DNA from: Fontibacillus phaseoli
GTDB taxonomy: Bacteria > Bacillota > Bacilli > Paenibacillales > Paenibacillaceae
Assembly (NCBI RefSeq): GCF_003337355.1
Contig: NZ_QPJW01000010.1
Span: 96,435 to 160,434 of the forward strand
Reading direction: 5' to 3'
DNA: 64,000 bases
Every line of letters starts with the position of its first letter. Within the stretch, counting starts at the first letter, position 1. The translations under genes were made by a program, and so were the position numbers. Positions 57,244-64,000 of the stretch are shown here, piece after piece. The notes below the pieces were generated by a model. That model searched no databases. It saw nothing but the letters and a program-made list of their open reading frames with translations, and was not told the DNA's origin.

Positions 57244-59550
57244 CTACAAGAAAGGATGCTCGTGCTTCACCAGCAGAACTTGCCAGCGGCGTTCCACTTC
57301 CTGCTCGAACGCCTTGAGCGCAGCTTCATTCTCCGGCTTGAGCAAATGGCGTGTTTTCCCCATCGTTTTCAGCCAATCGGTCAACGGAACGCGCTTCGTC
57401 TTCTCTTCCGGATTGTAGGTGATACTTGTTTGTCCATGCTCCACTTCATAAAGCGGAAAGAAGCACGAATTAACGGCCGCATCCACGATATTCGTTCCCT
57501 CATCATCTTTGCTGATCCAGTTCAGCGGACAGGCTATCAATATTTTACCATAAACGAGCCCCTCGTTCTGGGCGTACCACTGCGCTTTTGCCGCTTTTTT
57601 CACCAGATCCTGAGGATACGCCTCACTGCCGGTAAATACGTAAGGAATATTGGTTGCCGCCATAATTTGCGCGGTATCCTTATGATGGAACACTTTACCC
57701 TGCTGCGCCGAACCGAGATTGGACGTTGAAGTCCGGTGACCGAGCGGTGTCGAATAGGACAGCTGTGCGCCAGTATTCATATAACCCTCATTGTCGTATT
57801 CCACGATAATCATCTTATGATTCCGCAAAGCTGCGCCAATGGCCGGTCCCATCCCGATATCCATGCCGCCGTCTCCGGTTACCATGACAAAGGTGAAATC
57901 GTCTTTCAGGCCGAGCCCGTCGAACTCGCCTCTTCGTTTGCGTTCCCAGAACATTTCCACCAGCCCGGACAGCGTGGCTGCCCCGTTTTGGAACAGGTTG
58001 TGGATGTAAGTCGCTTTATGAGATGAGTACGGATAACCCGTTGTCGTAACCATGGCGCAGCCCGTATGGAACAGCGCTACGATGTCTCCTTCAATGCCTT
58101 TAAAGAACAACTCCAGCCCGGAAAAAATACCGCAGCCCGGACAAGCGCCGTGTCCCGGTGCAATCCGTTTCGGCTTTTTGGTCAAAGCGCGAAGCGGAGG
58201 AATCCGGACACCCAGCTTGCCGGTTTCTTCGTTCCGGGTTACCGTGATTAGTCCGGTTTTCAAGTCTTCGAAGCGTAAGGGATTCAGCACGCGTGTCGGT
58301 GCTTTCTCTCTGTCGCCTGGTGTATGCCCGTAATAATCGAACGCTACTTCAACCCGGTCCTGCTTCGCCGCTTCGATGGCCAGCGAGAACAGATGATGAC
58401 CGTCCTCTGCATAAAACTCCTTACCGCCGAGGCCGTATACCCGGCTCACTACCTTGGTCGTGTGGTTTCCGAGCGTAAACAAGGCGGCCTTGATTTCATT
58501 GCTCATATTGCCGCCGTGAGCTCCGTAGGAATCGCCTCGGTCACCGATAGTAACTGCCTTGACGTTCTTCAGCGCCTCGGCAATTTGTTTTTGCGGGAAC
58601 GGACGAATGATGTTTGGGGCGATCGAGCCTGCCTTGATGCCTTGGCGGCGCAAATCGTCGACGACATCCTTGATGATTTCCGAAGCGGAGTTCATCAGGA
58701 ACACGGCGACTTCTGCATCTTCCATCCGGTACAGGTCCAGTATCGGATACTCCCGTCCAGTTAATTCGGCATACTCGCCGGCAATTCGTTCAAACACGGC
58801 CTCCGCATTGTACATAGCCTGCGATTGCTGATAACAGTTGTTAATATAGTCAGGTTCGTTCATGTAAGGACCGACCGTAATCGGATTGTCCCGGTCCAGT
58901 GTATGCAGGAAACCGGCTGGCGGATGCTCGCCGACAAATTTAGTTACGTCTTCGTTGTTAGCGAATGTGCTGACGCGGCGTTTTTGATGGGACGTGAAAT
59001 AACCGTCCGAAGCTACGAGCACCGGCAGGCGAACTTCAGGATCTTCCGCTAGCTTGATCGCCATGATGTTCATGTCGTAAACAGCTTGGGGATCACGGCA
59101 CATCAAGATCGGCCAGCCCGTGTTCAGTGCAAAATACAAATCCGAGTGGTCGCCATGAATATCGAGCGGTCCGGAGACCGAGCGGCAAACGAGGTTCATA
59201 ACCATCGGGAAACGAGTGCCTGACTGAACAGGCATTTGTTCCAGCATATACATATATCCGTTGGCGCTGGTTGCGTTAAATACGCGACCGCCCCCGGTGG
59301 AAGCCCCGAAGCAAATCCCGGCCGAGCTATGCTCGCCGTCCGAGGGAATCAGCTTGATATCGTGCTGCCCGTTTGCTTTCATGAGATCCAGGAATTGCGC
59401 TACCTCCGTAGACGGAGATATCGGAAAGTAACCCATGATGTGATAGTTGATCTGATGGGCGGCATAGGCCGCCATCTCATTACCCGATTCGAAAACGACG
59501 CGTTGTTCCACTTTGGCCGTTTTGCGTTCTTTTTCCATATTGATTGCCAT
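57244..59550 (-). CDS. 2-oxoacid:ferredoxin oxidoreductase, fused alpha and beta subunits
   Basis: A 768-residue fusion. Residues about 15-410 are the alpha subunit (MGYFPISPSTEVAQFLD; MVMNLVCRSVSGPLDIHGDH) with its domain II (GDRGDSYGAHGGNM). Residues about 455-768 are the thiamine-diphosphate beta subunit with CPGCGIFSG, HTGCAM and the GDGGMDIGMG motif. It oxidises a 2-oxoacid, probably pyruvate, to acyl-CoA plus CO2 and reduces ferredoxin. The gamma and delta parts are encoded 26 bases upstream. Oxygen sensitivity of the class fits the Fnr-like site upstream. Confidence 0.9.
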   Translation of the reverse strand: MAINMEKERKTAKVEQRVVFESGNEMAAYAAHQINYHIMGYFPISPSTEVAQFLDLMKANGQHDIKLIPSDGEHSSAGICFGASTGGGRVFNATSANGYMYMLEQMPVQSGTRFPMVMNLVCRSVSGPLDIHGDHSDLYFALNTGWPILMCRDPQAVYDMNIMAIKLAEDPEVRLPVLVASDGYFTSHQKRRVSTFANNEDVTKFVGEHPPAGFLHTLDRDNPITVGPYMNEPDYINNCYQQSQAMYNAEAVFERIAGEYAELTGREYPILDLYRMEDAEVAVFLMNSASEIIKDVVDDLRRQGIKAGSIAPNIIRPFPQKQIAEALKNVKAVTIGDRGDSYGAHGGNMSNEIKAALFTLGNHTTKVVSRVYGLGGKEFYAEDGHHLFSLAIEAAKQDRVEVAFDYYGHTPGDREKAPTRVLNPLRFEDLKTGLITVTRNEETGKLGVRIPPLRALTKKPKRIAPGHGACPGCGIFSGLELFFKGIEGDIVALFHTGCAMVTTTGYPYSSHKATYIHNLFQNGAATLSGLVEMFWERKRRGEFDGLGLKDDFTFVMVTGDGGMDIGMGPAIGAALRNHKMIIVEYDNEGYMNTGAQLSYSTPLGHRTSTSNLGSAQQGKVFHHKDTAQIMAATNIPYVFTGSEAYPQDLVKKAAKAQWYAQNEGLVYGKILIACPLNWISKDDEGTNIVDAAVNSCFFPLYEVEHGQTSITYNPEEKTKRVPLTDWLKTMGKTRHLLKPENEAALKAFEQEVERRWQVLLVKHEHPFL

Positions 59551-59576
59551 TTAGGTAACCGCCCTTCCCAAAAATA

Positions 59577-60584
59577 TTAGTGGACCGCCAAATCGAATAA
59601 ATGAGGAATCCGATGCTGCTCGGCATACCCGTCGTCTTCCCGCTCTCCGGACAGAGCGTCCGTAGGACAGGCATGAATGCATTTCAGACAACCCTTGCAA
59701 TATTGGTAGTCGATGCCTTTCAGGAACATTTGCGGACGGCCCTTCTTGTCCGGCAACTCCTCCCAGACGAAACAGTTATCCGGACAAACATTGTCGCACT
59801 GAGCGCAATGAATGCACGATTCTTCCTTAAAATGAGGCATCATCCCGGAGCGGGATATGCTGAGATCCTTAAGCATGCTGTTGCCCGGGTTCGTAATCAG
59901 TCCGCCGATCGGTTGCGTCTCGTAGCCCAAGACAGGCGTGTCCGCACGGACAAAAGCAGGCATGGCCGCTCCCTCCGGCAACGTAAACGTCTGAATAACC
60001 ACTTCCTGATAACCGCGTTCAAACGTTGCTAATGCGGGTGCTACCGTCTGAGGATATTTCTTCTCCAGCGATTTACGGATAACGCCCTTCATCGTTTCGG
60101 GATCCAGAAACGGACATAACCGGAACATCGCTCCCAACATCGCCATATTAACGCGATTGTTCTCATCCAGTGCGATACCGGTTGCATCGATGACGGCGAT
60201 CGTCCCGCCGATCAGCTTCATCTTTTCTTTTAATTGTTCAGGCGTTTTACGCGAGTTTACGAGCACGGTGCTGTCCTCGTAAATTCCGCTGATGACATTG
60301 ACCGTCTTCGCCAGCGCCTCTTGGAATATACTAACAATATGCGGCCGCTCCACCGGAGAAGTATCACGGATGGAAGTCTCCATATCACAAAAACGGATAT
60401 GGGCTTTTACAGGTGAACCCTTTTTCTCCGAGCCATAGGATGAGAAGCTGACGCCATTCAGGCCCGCACCTTCCACACCGGCTTCGGCAAGCATTTTCCC
60501 GGCAAGATTAGCTCCTAATCCCCCAATGGATTCCAAGCGGATTTCAAAAAAGCCCAGTTCGTTCAGTTTGGGTAATTGTACCAC
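59577..60584 (-). CDS. 2-oxoacid:ferredoxin oxidoreductase, fused gamma and delta (2 x 4Fe-4S) subunits
   Basis: A 335-residue fusion: gamma domain (about 10-190; SIGGLGANLAGKMLAEAG) and a C-terminal ferredoxin-type domain with two clusters, CIHCAQCDNVCP and CKGCLKCIHACP. The GTG at 60584 has AAGGGAG eight bases upstream, better than the GTG at 60608. It heads the two-gene operon. Splitting the usual four subunits into gamma-delta and alpha-beta polypeptides is unusual, though single-chain enzymes exist. Confidence 0.9.
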   Translation of the reverse strand: MVQLPKLNELGFFEIRLESIGGLGANLAGKMLAEAGVEGAGLNGVSFSSYGSEKKGSPVKAHIRFCDMETSIRDTSPVERPHIVSIFQEALAKTVNVISGIYEDSTVLVNSRKTPEQLKEKMKLIGGTIAVIDATGIALDENNRVNMAMLGAMFRLCPFLDPETMKGVIRKSLEKKYPQTVAPALATFERGYQEVVIQTFTLPEGAAMPAFVRADTPVLGYETQPIGGLITNPGNSMLKDLSISRSGMMPHFKEESCIHCAQCDNVCPDNCFVWEELPDKKGRPQMFLKGIDYQYCKGCLKCIHACPTDALSGEREDDGYAEQHRIPHLFDLAVH

Positions 60585-60687
60585 GCGTTTGACTCCCTTC
60601 TTCGCCACTGCGAAATCATAACGACGTAAAATGAGTAAAAAATGTCACACAAAATAGTGCCTTGATTAATGTTTATCATAGAAACAG

Positions 60688-60703
60688 TGTGACGAATGTA
60701 ACA
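60688..60703 (-). promoter_or_regulatory. Fnr-like box upstream of the oxidoreductase operon
   Basis: TGTGA-CGAATG-TAACA differs at one base from TGTGA-N6-TCACA. A weak TAATCA -10 (60668-60663, minus strand) is 30 bases from its centre. The remaining 390 bases here up to pncB also hold 9-base arms AAGAAAAAC (60839) and GTTTTTCTT (60893), unexplained. Confidence 0.58.
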
Positions 60704-60953
60704 AATGTCATATGGACAATCTCGGAGTAGCAATTGTGCGGGGGTTGTCATATTCACTCAAGAATGTCGAAAAAAAGGGGGACCGGTTTGAAAAAACTCG
60801 ATTTCTGCGCTTTCCCGAGAAATAATTTTTGAAACCATAAGAAAAACGTCTATCGACATACCTCCGAAGTAGACAGACTGCAGTTAGCGGAAGTTTTTCT
60901 TGCGATGATAGAATCGTTCAGCTCCGCTGAAAACTTATAAATTCTATAATCTT

Positions 60954-60992
60954 CAAAAAAACCCCGGAAGTCTCTATCAAGACATCCAGGGC
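60954..60992 (-). terminator. Terminator of pncB
   Basis: On the minus strand CCCTGG pairs with CCGGGG-type arm and GTCT with AGAC, followed by GTTTTTTTG. Confidence 0.8.
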
Positions 60993-60998
60993 TTCACT

Positions 60999-62453
60999 TT
61001 ATTCTTCCAGTTGGCTCATATGTTCCTCGATCATTCTCTGCTTCAGTTCCCAGGCTTCCTGGCTCAGATTGACCCGATAGATTTCCGGGTTTAACTTACG
61101 CAAATACTCCGGCCAGAACATGTTCAGTTGATCCTGGTGATGATTACGAATTTCTTCCAACTGCGGGAGATCATAAACTAATTCGCCTCCCGCAAAAACC
61201 GGCTGCAGCATTGATATGGCTTCATAGTCCTTGACCGATTTCTTGAGATAGGGATGGACCGGATCAAACAGCCGCAGCTTCCCGCCTGACCTGGCCTGGT
61301 CTTCATGCGGCAAACAGATATAATCGGCAATCGCCTTGCCGCTCTCCTTGCTAACGATGCGAAGCAGATCCTTCTTACCCGGGGAGGTCACCTTTTCGGG
61401 ATTGCCGGAAATTTTAATCGTCGGCTCCATGACTCCGTTCCGTTCCCGTTCCACCAGCTTGTACACCCCGCCCAGCGCCGGCTGGTCCGCCGCCGTAATC
61501 AGTTGGGTACCCACGCCCCAAACATCGATTCTGGCCCCTTGGGCCTTCAGATTGAACATTGTGTTCTCGTCAAGGTCGTTTGACGCCACAATTTTCACGT
61601 AAGGCAGTCCCGCCTCGTCCAGCATTCTACGTGCCTGAATGGATAAATACGTGAGGTCCCCGCTGTCCAGCCGGATGCTGCCAAGCCGCTTTCCTTCAGC
61701 TTCAAGCAGCTTGGCCGTACGAATCGCGTGCGGAACCCCGCTCTCCAGCGTATCGAAGGTATCGACCAAAAGCGAAAGATAATCCGGCAAGGCTTTGGCA
61801 TAGATCTCAAACGCTTCTTGCTCGGAATCAAAAATCTGGACCCAGGAATGGGCGTGCGTGCCTTTCGTCGGAATGCCGAAGGTTTCGCCCGCCAGCAAAT
61901 TGGATGTGGCGTCAAAGCCGGAAATGTAAGCCGCCCTTGCGCCCCAAACCGCCGCATCGGCCTCTTGAGCCCGGCGGGAACCGAATTCCAACAGTACATC
62001 CTTCTCGGCAACGCGTTTGATGCGGGAAGCTTTCGTGGCAATCAGCGTCTGAAAATTCATAAAGTTAAGCAGTGCGGTTTCAACGAGCTGCGTTTCCATG
62101 ATCGAGCCTTCTACCCGGATCAGGGGCTCATTAGGAAAGCAGAGATCCCCTTCTTGAAGCGAAAAAAGGTTTCCTCGAAATCGAAAATCCCGCAGCAGTT
62201 CCAGAAACTCGGGCTTGTAGTTTTCCTCCTGCTGCGCTAAGTACGCCAGATCCTTGTCGGTAAAGCGCAGGTTCGAGATATATTGGACAATACGTTCCAG
62301 CCCCGCAAAAACGGCATAACCGTTGCCAAAGGGAAGCTTGCGGAAATAAGCTTCAAACACGGCTTTGCGGTTATGGCTTCCGTTAATCCAGTGCGCATAA
62401 ATCATATTGATTTGATATTTATCCGTATGCAGCGCCAAATGTTCACTTAGCAT
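60999..62453 (-). CDS. pncB: Nicotinate phosphoribosyltransferase
   Basis: A 484-residue enzyme of the longer Gram-positive type, opening LHTDKYQINMIYAHW and carrying EFGSRRAQEADAAVW, GTHAHSWVQ (phosphorylated His region) and the phosphoribosyl-binding RLDSGDL and SNDLDE. It makes nicotinate mononucleotide from nicotinate and PRPP in NAD salvage. AGAGGATGAG precedes the ATG. The Nudix gene 61 bases upstream points to linked control. Confidence 0.95.
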   Translation of the reverse strand: MLSEHLALHTDKYQINMIYAHWINGSHNRKAVFEAYFRKLPFGNGYAVFAGLERIVQYISNLRFTDKDLAYLAQQEENYKPEFLELLRDFRFRGNLFSLQEGDLCFPNEPLIRVEGSIMETQLVETALLNFMNFQTLIATKASRIKRVAEKDVLLEFGSRRAQEADAAVWGARAAYISGFDATSNLLAGETFGIPTKGTHAHSWVQIFDSEQEAFEIYAKALPDYLSLLVDTFDTLESGVPHAIRTAKLLEAEGKRLGSIRLDSGDLTYLSIQARRMLDEAGLPYVKIVASNDLDENTMFNLKAQGARIDVWGVGTQLITAADQPALGGVYKLVERERNGVMEPTIKISGNPEKVTSPGKKDLLRIVSKESGKAIADYICLPHEDQARSGGKLRLFDPVHPYLKKSVKDYEAISMLQPVFAGGELVYDLPQLEEIRNHHQDQLNMFWPEYLRKLNPEIYRVNLSQEAWELKQRMIEEHMSQLEE

Positions 62454-62514
62454 GGTGTCTCATCCTCTCTGGCTGTCCCGGATGACAGAAAGGGCAGCAA
62501 TTTCTTATATGTAT

Positions 62515-63294
62515 CTAGGTATAGATCGACAGCTGAGGCGTGAAATCCGTAAACCGGTACAACTGTGCGGGACGCTGCGAATATTGATTCGACAGCATCG
62601 GTTTATCGTTCTCGTCGCGAACTTCTTCGAGTATACCTTGGCGGCTTCGCGTCGAAGTAATTTTGCGGATGAAATTCAGCTCGGCAAAATCCGGAACCAC
62701 CGTCTGGATGACCTGGTACAGCTCGCCCAGCGTAAAATGAGGCGGCAAAAACTGCCTGGCGATCGTCGTTTGCAACATTTGCTGCTGAATTCTCCGGTAC
62801 GCGTCCTCAAGAATTTCGCGATGATCGAAAGCCAGGTCCAACTCTTCCAGCGCTTCCCTAACCGTAAACAGGCCCACTTCCTGCGCATCGTCGGCCGATT
62901 GGCGCTTTTCCAGCACCCATTCCTCCACTAACGCAAAAAAAGCGTGCGAAATAATCCAGCCGCGGGGGTCCCGCCCCGGTTTGCTATATACCCCTAAATA
63001 CTCCAGATGGTGACCGTCGACTCCGGTCTCCTCCTTCAATTCCCGGCGCGCCGTCTCAAACAGCGACTCGTCCTCTTGCGAAAAACCGCCCGGAAGCGCC
63101 CAGGCGCCGGCAAATGGCCAACTTCTGCGGCGAATCAGCATCACCTTGAGATCAAAGCGCGGCAATGACTTTGTAGAAGCTTTACGCTCCTGCCTCGTCA
63201 GCGTAAACATGACTATATCAGCCGGAATGCCGTCCGGTGTCCGATATTTTTTTACTTCGTCTTCCCGGTAAGCGTGCTGTTCCTCATTGCTCAT
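62515..63294 (-). CDS. Nudix protein with C-terminal winged helix (NrtR-like)
   Basis: A 259-residue protein: Nudix domain (about 20-165) with a complete Nudix box (G-x5-E-x7-REL-x-EE-x-GV at GFSQEDE...RRELKEETGV), then a winged-helix-like C-terminus (about 175-259; FTLGELYQVIQTVV, TRSRQGILEEV). NrtR proteins share this plan and repress NAD-synthesis genes, responding to ADP-ribose. Because the Nudix box is intact, it may hydrolyse ADP-ribose rather than, or as well as, regulate. I use the ATG at 63294; GTG codons at 63306 and 63303 are alternatives. Confidence 0.87.
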   Translation of the reverse strand: MSNEEQHAYREDEVKKYRTPDGIPADIVMFTLTRQERKASTKSLPRFDLKVMLIRRRSWPFAGAWALPGGFSQEDESLFETARRELKEETGVDGHHLEYLGVYSKPGRDPRGWIISHAFFALVEEWVLEKRQSADDAQEVGLFTVREALEELDLAFDHREILEDAYRRIQQQMLQTTIARQFLPPHFTLGELYQVIQTVVPDFAELNFIRKITSTRSRQGILEEVRDENDKPMLSNQYSQRPAQLYRFTDFTPQLSIYT

Positions 63295-63400
63295 TACGAT
63301 CACCACATCAGTCGTTTGATAACGCAGTGCCTGACCGGCACGGGCGTTCCAGATATTTCATCACATTAATAACTCAATTCATTCTATTACGGACAAACGG

Positions 63401-63802
63401 TTATCCCTGCTCTCGCGGCAAGCGAAAAGTTGCCGTAGCGATACAGCCGAGCACGCCTTCGTGATTCTTCACTTCCGCTCGCAGCGTCATGGTGCGACGG
63501 GTTTCATGCAGTACGAACGCCGTTGCGATCAGTTCACCTTTGCGCATCGGGCTTAAAAAATTCACATTCAAATGGGTCGTCACACCAAAGCTGCCTTCTT
63601 TCACGACGGCCACCAGCGTCCCCATCGCTTGATCCATCATCGATGACAGCACGCCGCCATGTACGATGCCCATGGAATTCAAATGGGGATCCCCGGCTGT
63701 TACTCCGATCTCGACATGACCCTGTTCGGCGGAAATCAGCTTCATTCCGAGCATGCCCCAAAACGACTGCTCTTCTTTACGCATGACCTCGTTCCAATCC
63801 AT
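63401..63802 (-). CDS. PaaI-family hotdog thioesterase
   Basis: A 133-residue hotdog-fold protein with the catalytic stretch NSMGIVHGGVLSSMMDQAMG (Asn, His and Asp in their usual places) and HLNVNFLSPMRKGELIATA. It hydrolyses aromatic or fatty acyl-CoA thioesters; the exact substrate is open. ATCAGGAGG gives a clear start. Confidence 0.9.
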   Translation of the reverse strand: MDWNEVMRKEEQSFWGMLGMKLISAEQGHVEIGVTAGDPHLNSMGIVHGGVLSSMMDQAMGTLVAVVKEGSFGVTTHLNVNFLSPMRKGELIATAFVLHETRRTMTLRAEVKNHEGVLGCIATATFRLPREQG

Positions 63803-63913
63803 GAATCGTTACCTCCTGATGTCTTTATGAATATCTTGATAAGGCTATTATGACCATGCCCGTATTATAACCCTTTTTTGTCATGGCTCCGATTCACATA
63901 TATTAAGAATCAT

Positions 63914-63975
63914 AACCACCCGTCCAACGGGTGGTTTGCTCTTGGGGTATAACCCCCTGTTGCCAAACTGCGCCT
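63914..63975. repeat. Stacked hairpins, possible end of an IS200/IS605-type element
   Basis: A perfect 9 bp hairpin (AACCACCCG, 5-base loop, CGGGTGGTT), then GGGGT-ata-ACCCC (63944-63956), then GCG-CCTAAAGA-CGC, all within 62 bases at the window edge. Subterminal hairpins of this kind mark the ends of IS200/IS605 elements. No transposase is in the window, so the element would lie to the right. Confidence 0.4.
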
Positions 63976-64000
63976 AAAGACGCTAGCCTGACCATCAAAT

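Noticed and set aside
57163..57729. 188-codon plus-strand frame opposite the oxidoreductase
   Set aside because: It lies within the well-supported fused alpha-beta gene on the other strand and encodes nothing recognisable.

Overview
The window is chromosomal DNA from an endospore-forming Bacillales bacterium, most likely Paenibacillus or another Paenibacillaceae. This rests on protein content: close relatives of Bacillus BmrA, BmrC/BmrD, YpdA, the replication terminator protein RTP, YtrA-type GntR, a YflT-like stress protein and a 31-residue YjcZ-type sporulation peptide. Strong AGGAGG ribosome sites and sigma-A, sigma-B, sigma-W and possible sigma-K promoters agree with it. Most of the window is ordinary housekeeping and stress DNA of balanced base composition. 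I see no rRNA, tRNA, CRISPR array, phage or complete transposon.

Layout. 1-5.4 kb: a BmrA-type drug exporter transcribed with two tandem two-component systems; the last kinase runs off the window. 5.5-6.2 kb: an MgtC-like protein. 6.3-10.7 kb: a six-gene operon (small protein, Ser/Gly-rich exported protein, glutathionylspermidine-synthase-like ATP-grasp, lipoprotein, DUF350, K+ channel) behind a textbook sigma-W promoter. 10.7-11.3 kb: decayed DNA. 11.3-13.5 kb: a DUF457 hydrolase, an Sm-like small protein and a YjcZ peptide with matching sigma-K-like promoters, and an azoreductase. 13.5-16.3 kb: metE under a cobalamin riboswitch. 16.3-16.7 kb: RTP. 17-20.9 kb: a copper nitrite reductase (nirK) cluster and a CuA-type lipoprotein, with Fnr-like sites. 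21-23.3 kb: an N-acetylglucosamine-type PTS behind a GlcT-type antiterminator leader. 23.5-31.3 kb: YhgE/Pip protein, sigma-B stress protein, HrpB helicase, CNNM transporter, GluQ. 31.4-34.3 kb: an SDR and a YtrABC-like ABC operon. 34.4-42.1 kb: hypotheticals, an MFS exporter, an RsgA paralogue behind an elaborate leader with a 24-codon ORF, a HAD phosphatase, YpdA and DUF441. 42.3-43 kb: an AT-rich SDR, possibly acquired. 43.2-51.4 kb: an ABC exporter, a kinase-like phosphotransferase, and bmrCD behind a leader peptide and terminator. 51.6-57.2 kb: RidA, SLH protein, copper four-helix protein, COG0523 GTPase, MoaB, lipoprotein, YhdH reductase. 57.2-60.6 kb: a two-gene fused 2-oxoacid:ferredoxin oxidoreductase. 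61-63.8 kb: pncB with an NrtR-like Nudix protein, and a PaaI thioesterase. The last 90 bases carry stacked hairpins that may be the end of an IS200/IS605-type element.

How the parts work together. Fnr-like boxes (TGTGA-N6-TCACA) precede nirK, the DUF2249 gene, the CuA lipoprotein and the oxidoreductase, which suggests a low-oxygen regulon. Drug export is represented by BmrA, BmrCD, another ABC exporter and an MFS pump. At least four leaders appear to act through RNA: the cobalamin riboswitch, the GlcT-type antiterminator, the BmrB-like leader peptide and the rsgA leader. I find no convincing wholly new system. The best candidates for a second look are the sigma-W ATP-grasp/DUF350/K+ channel operon (a known gene neighbourhood of unknown function), the rsgA leader, and the Fnr-linked nirK cluster.
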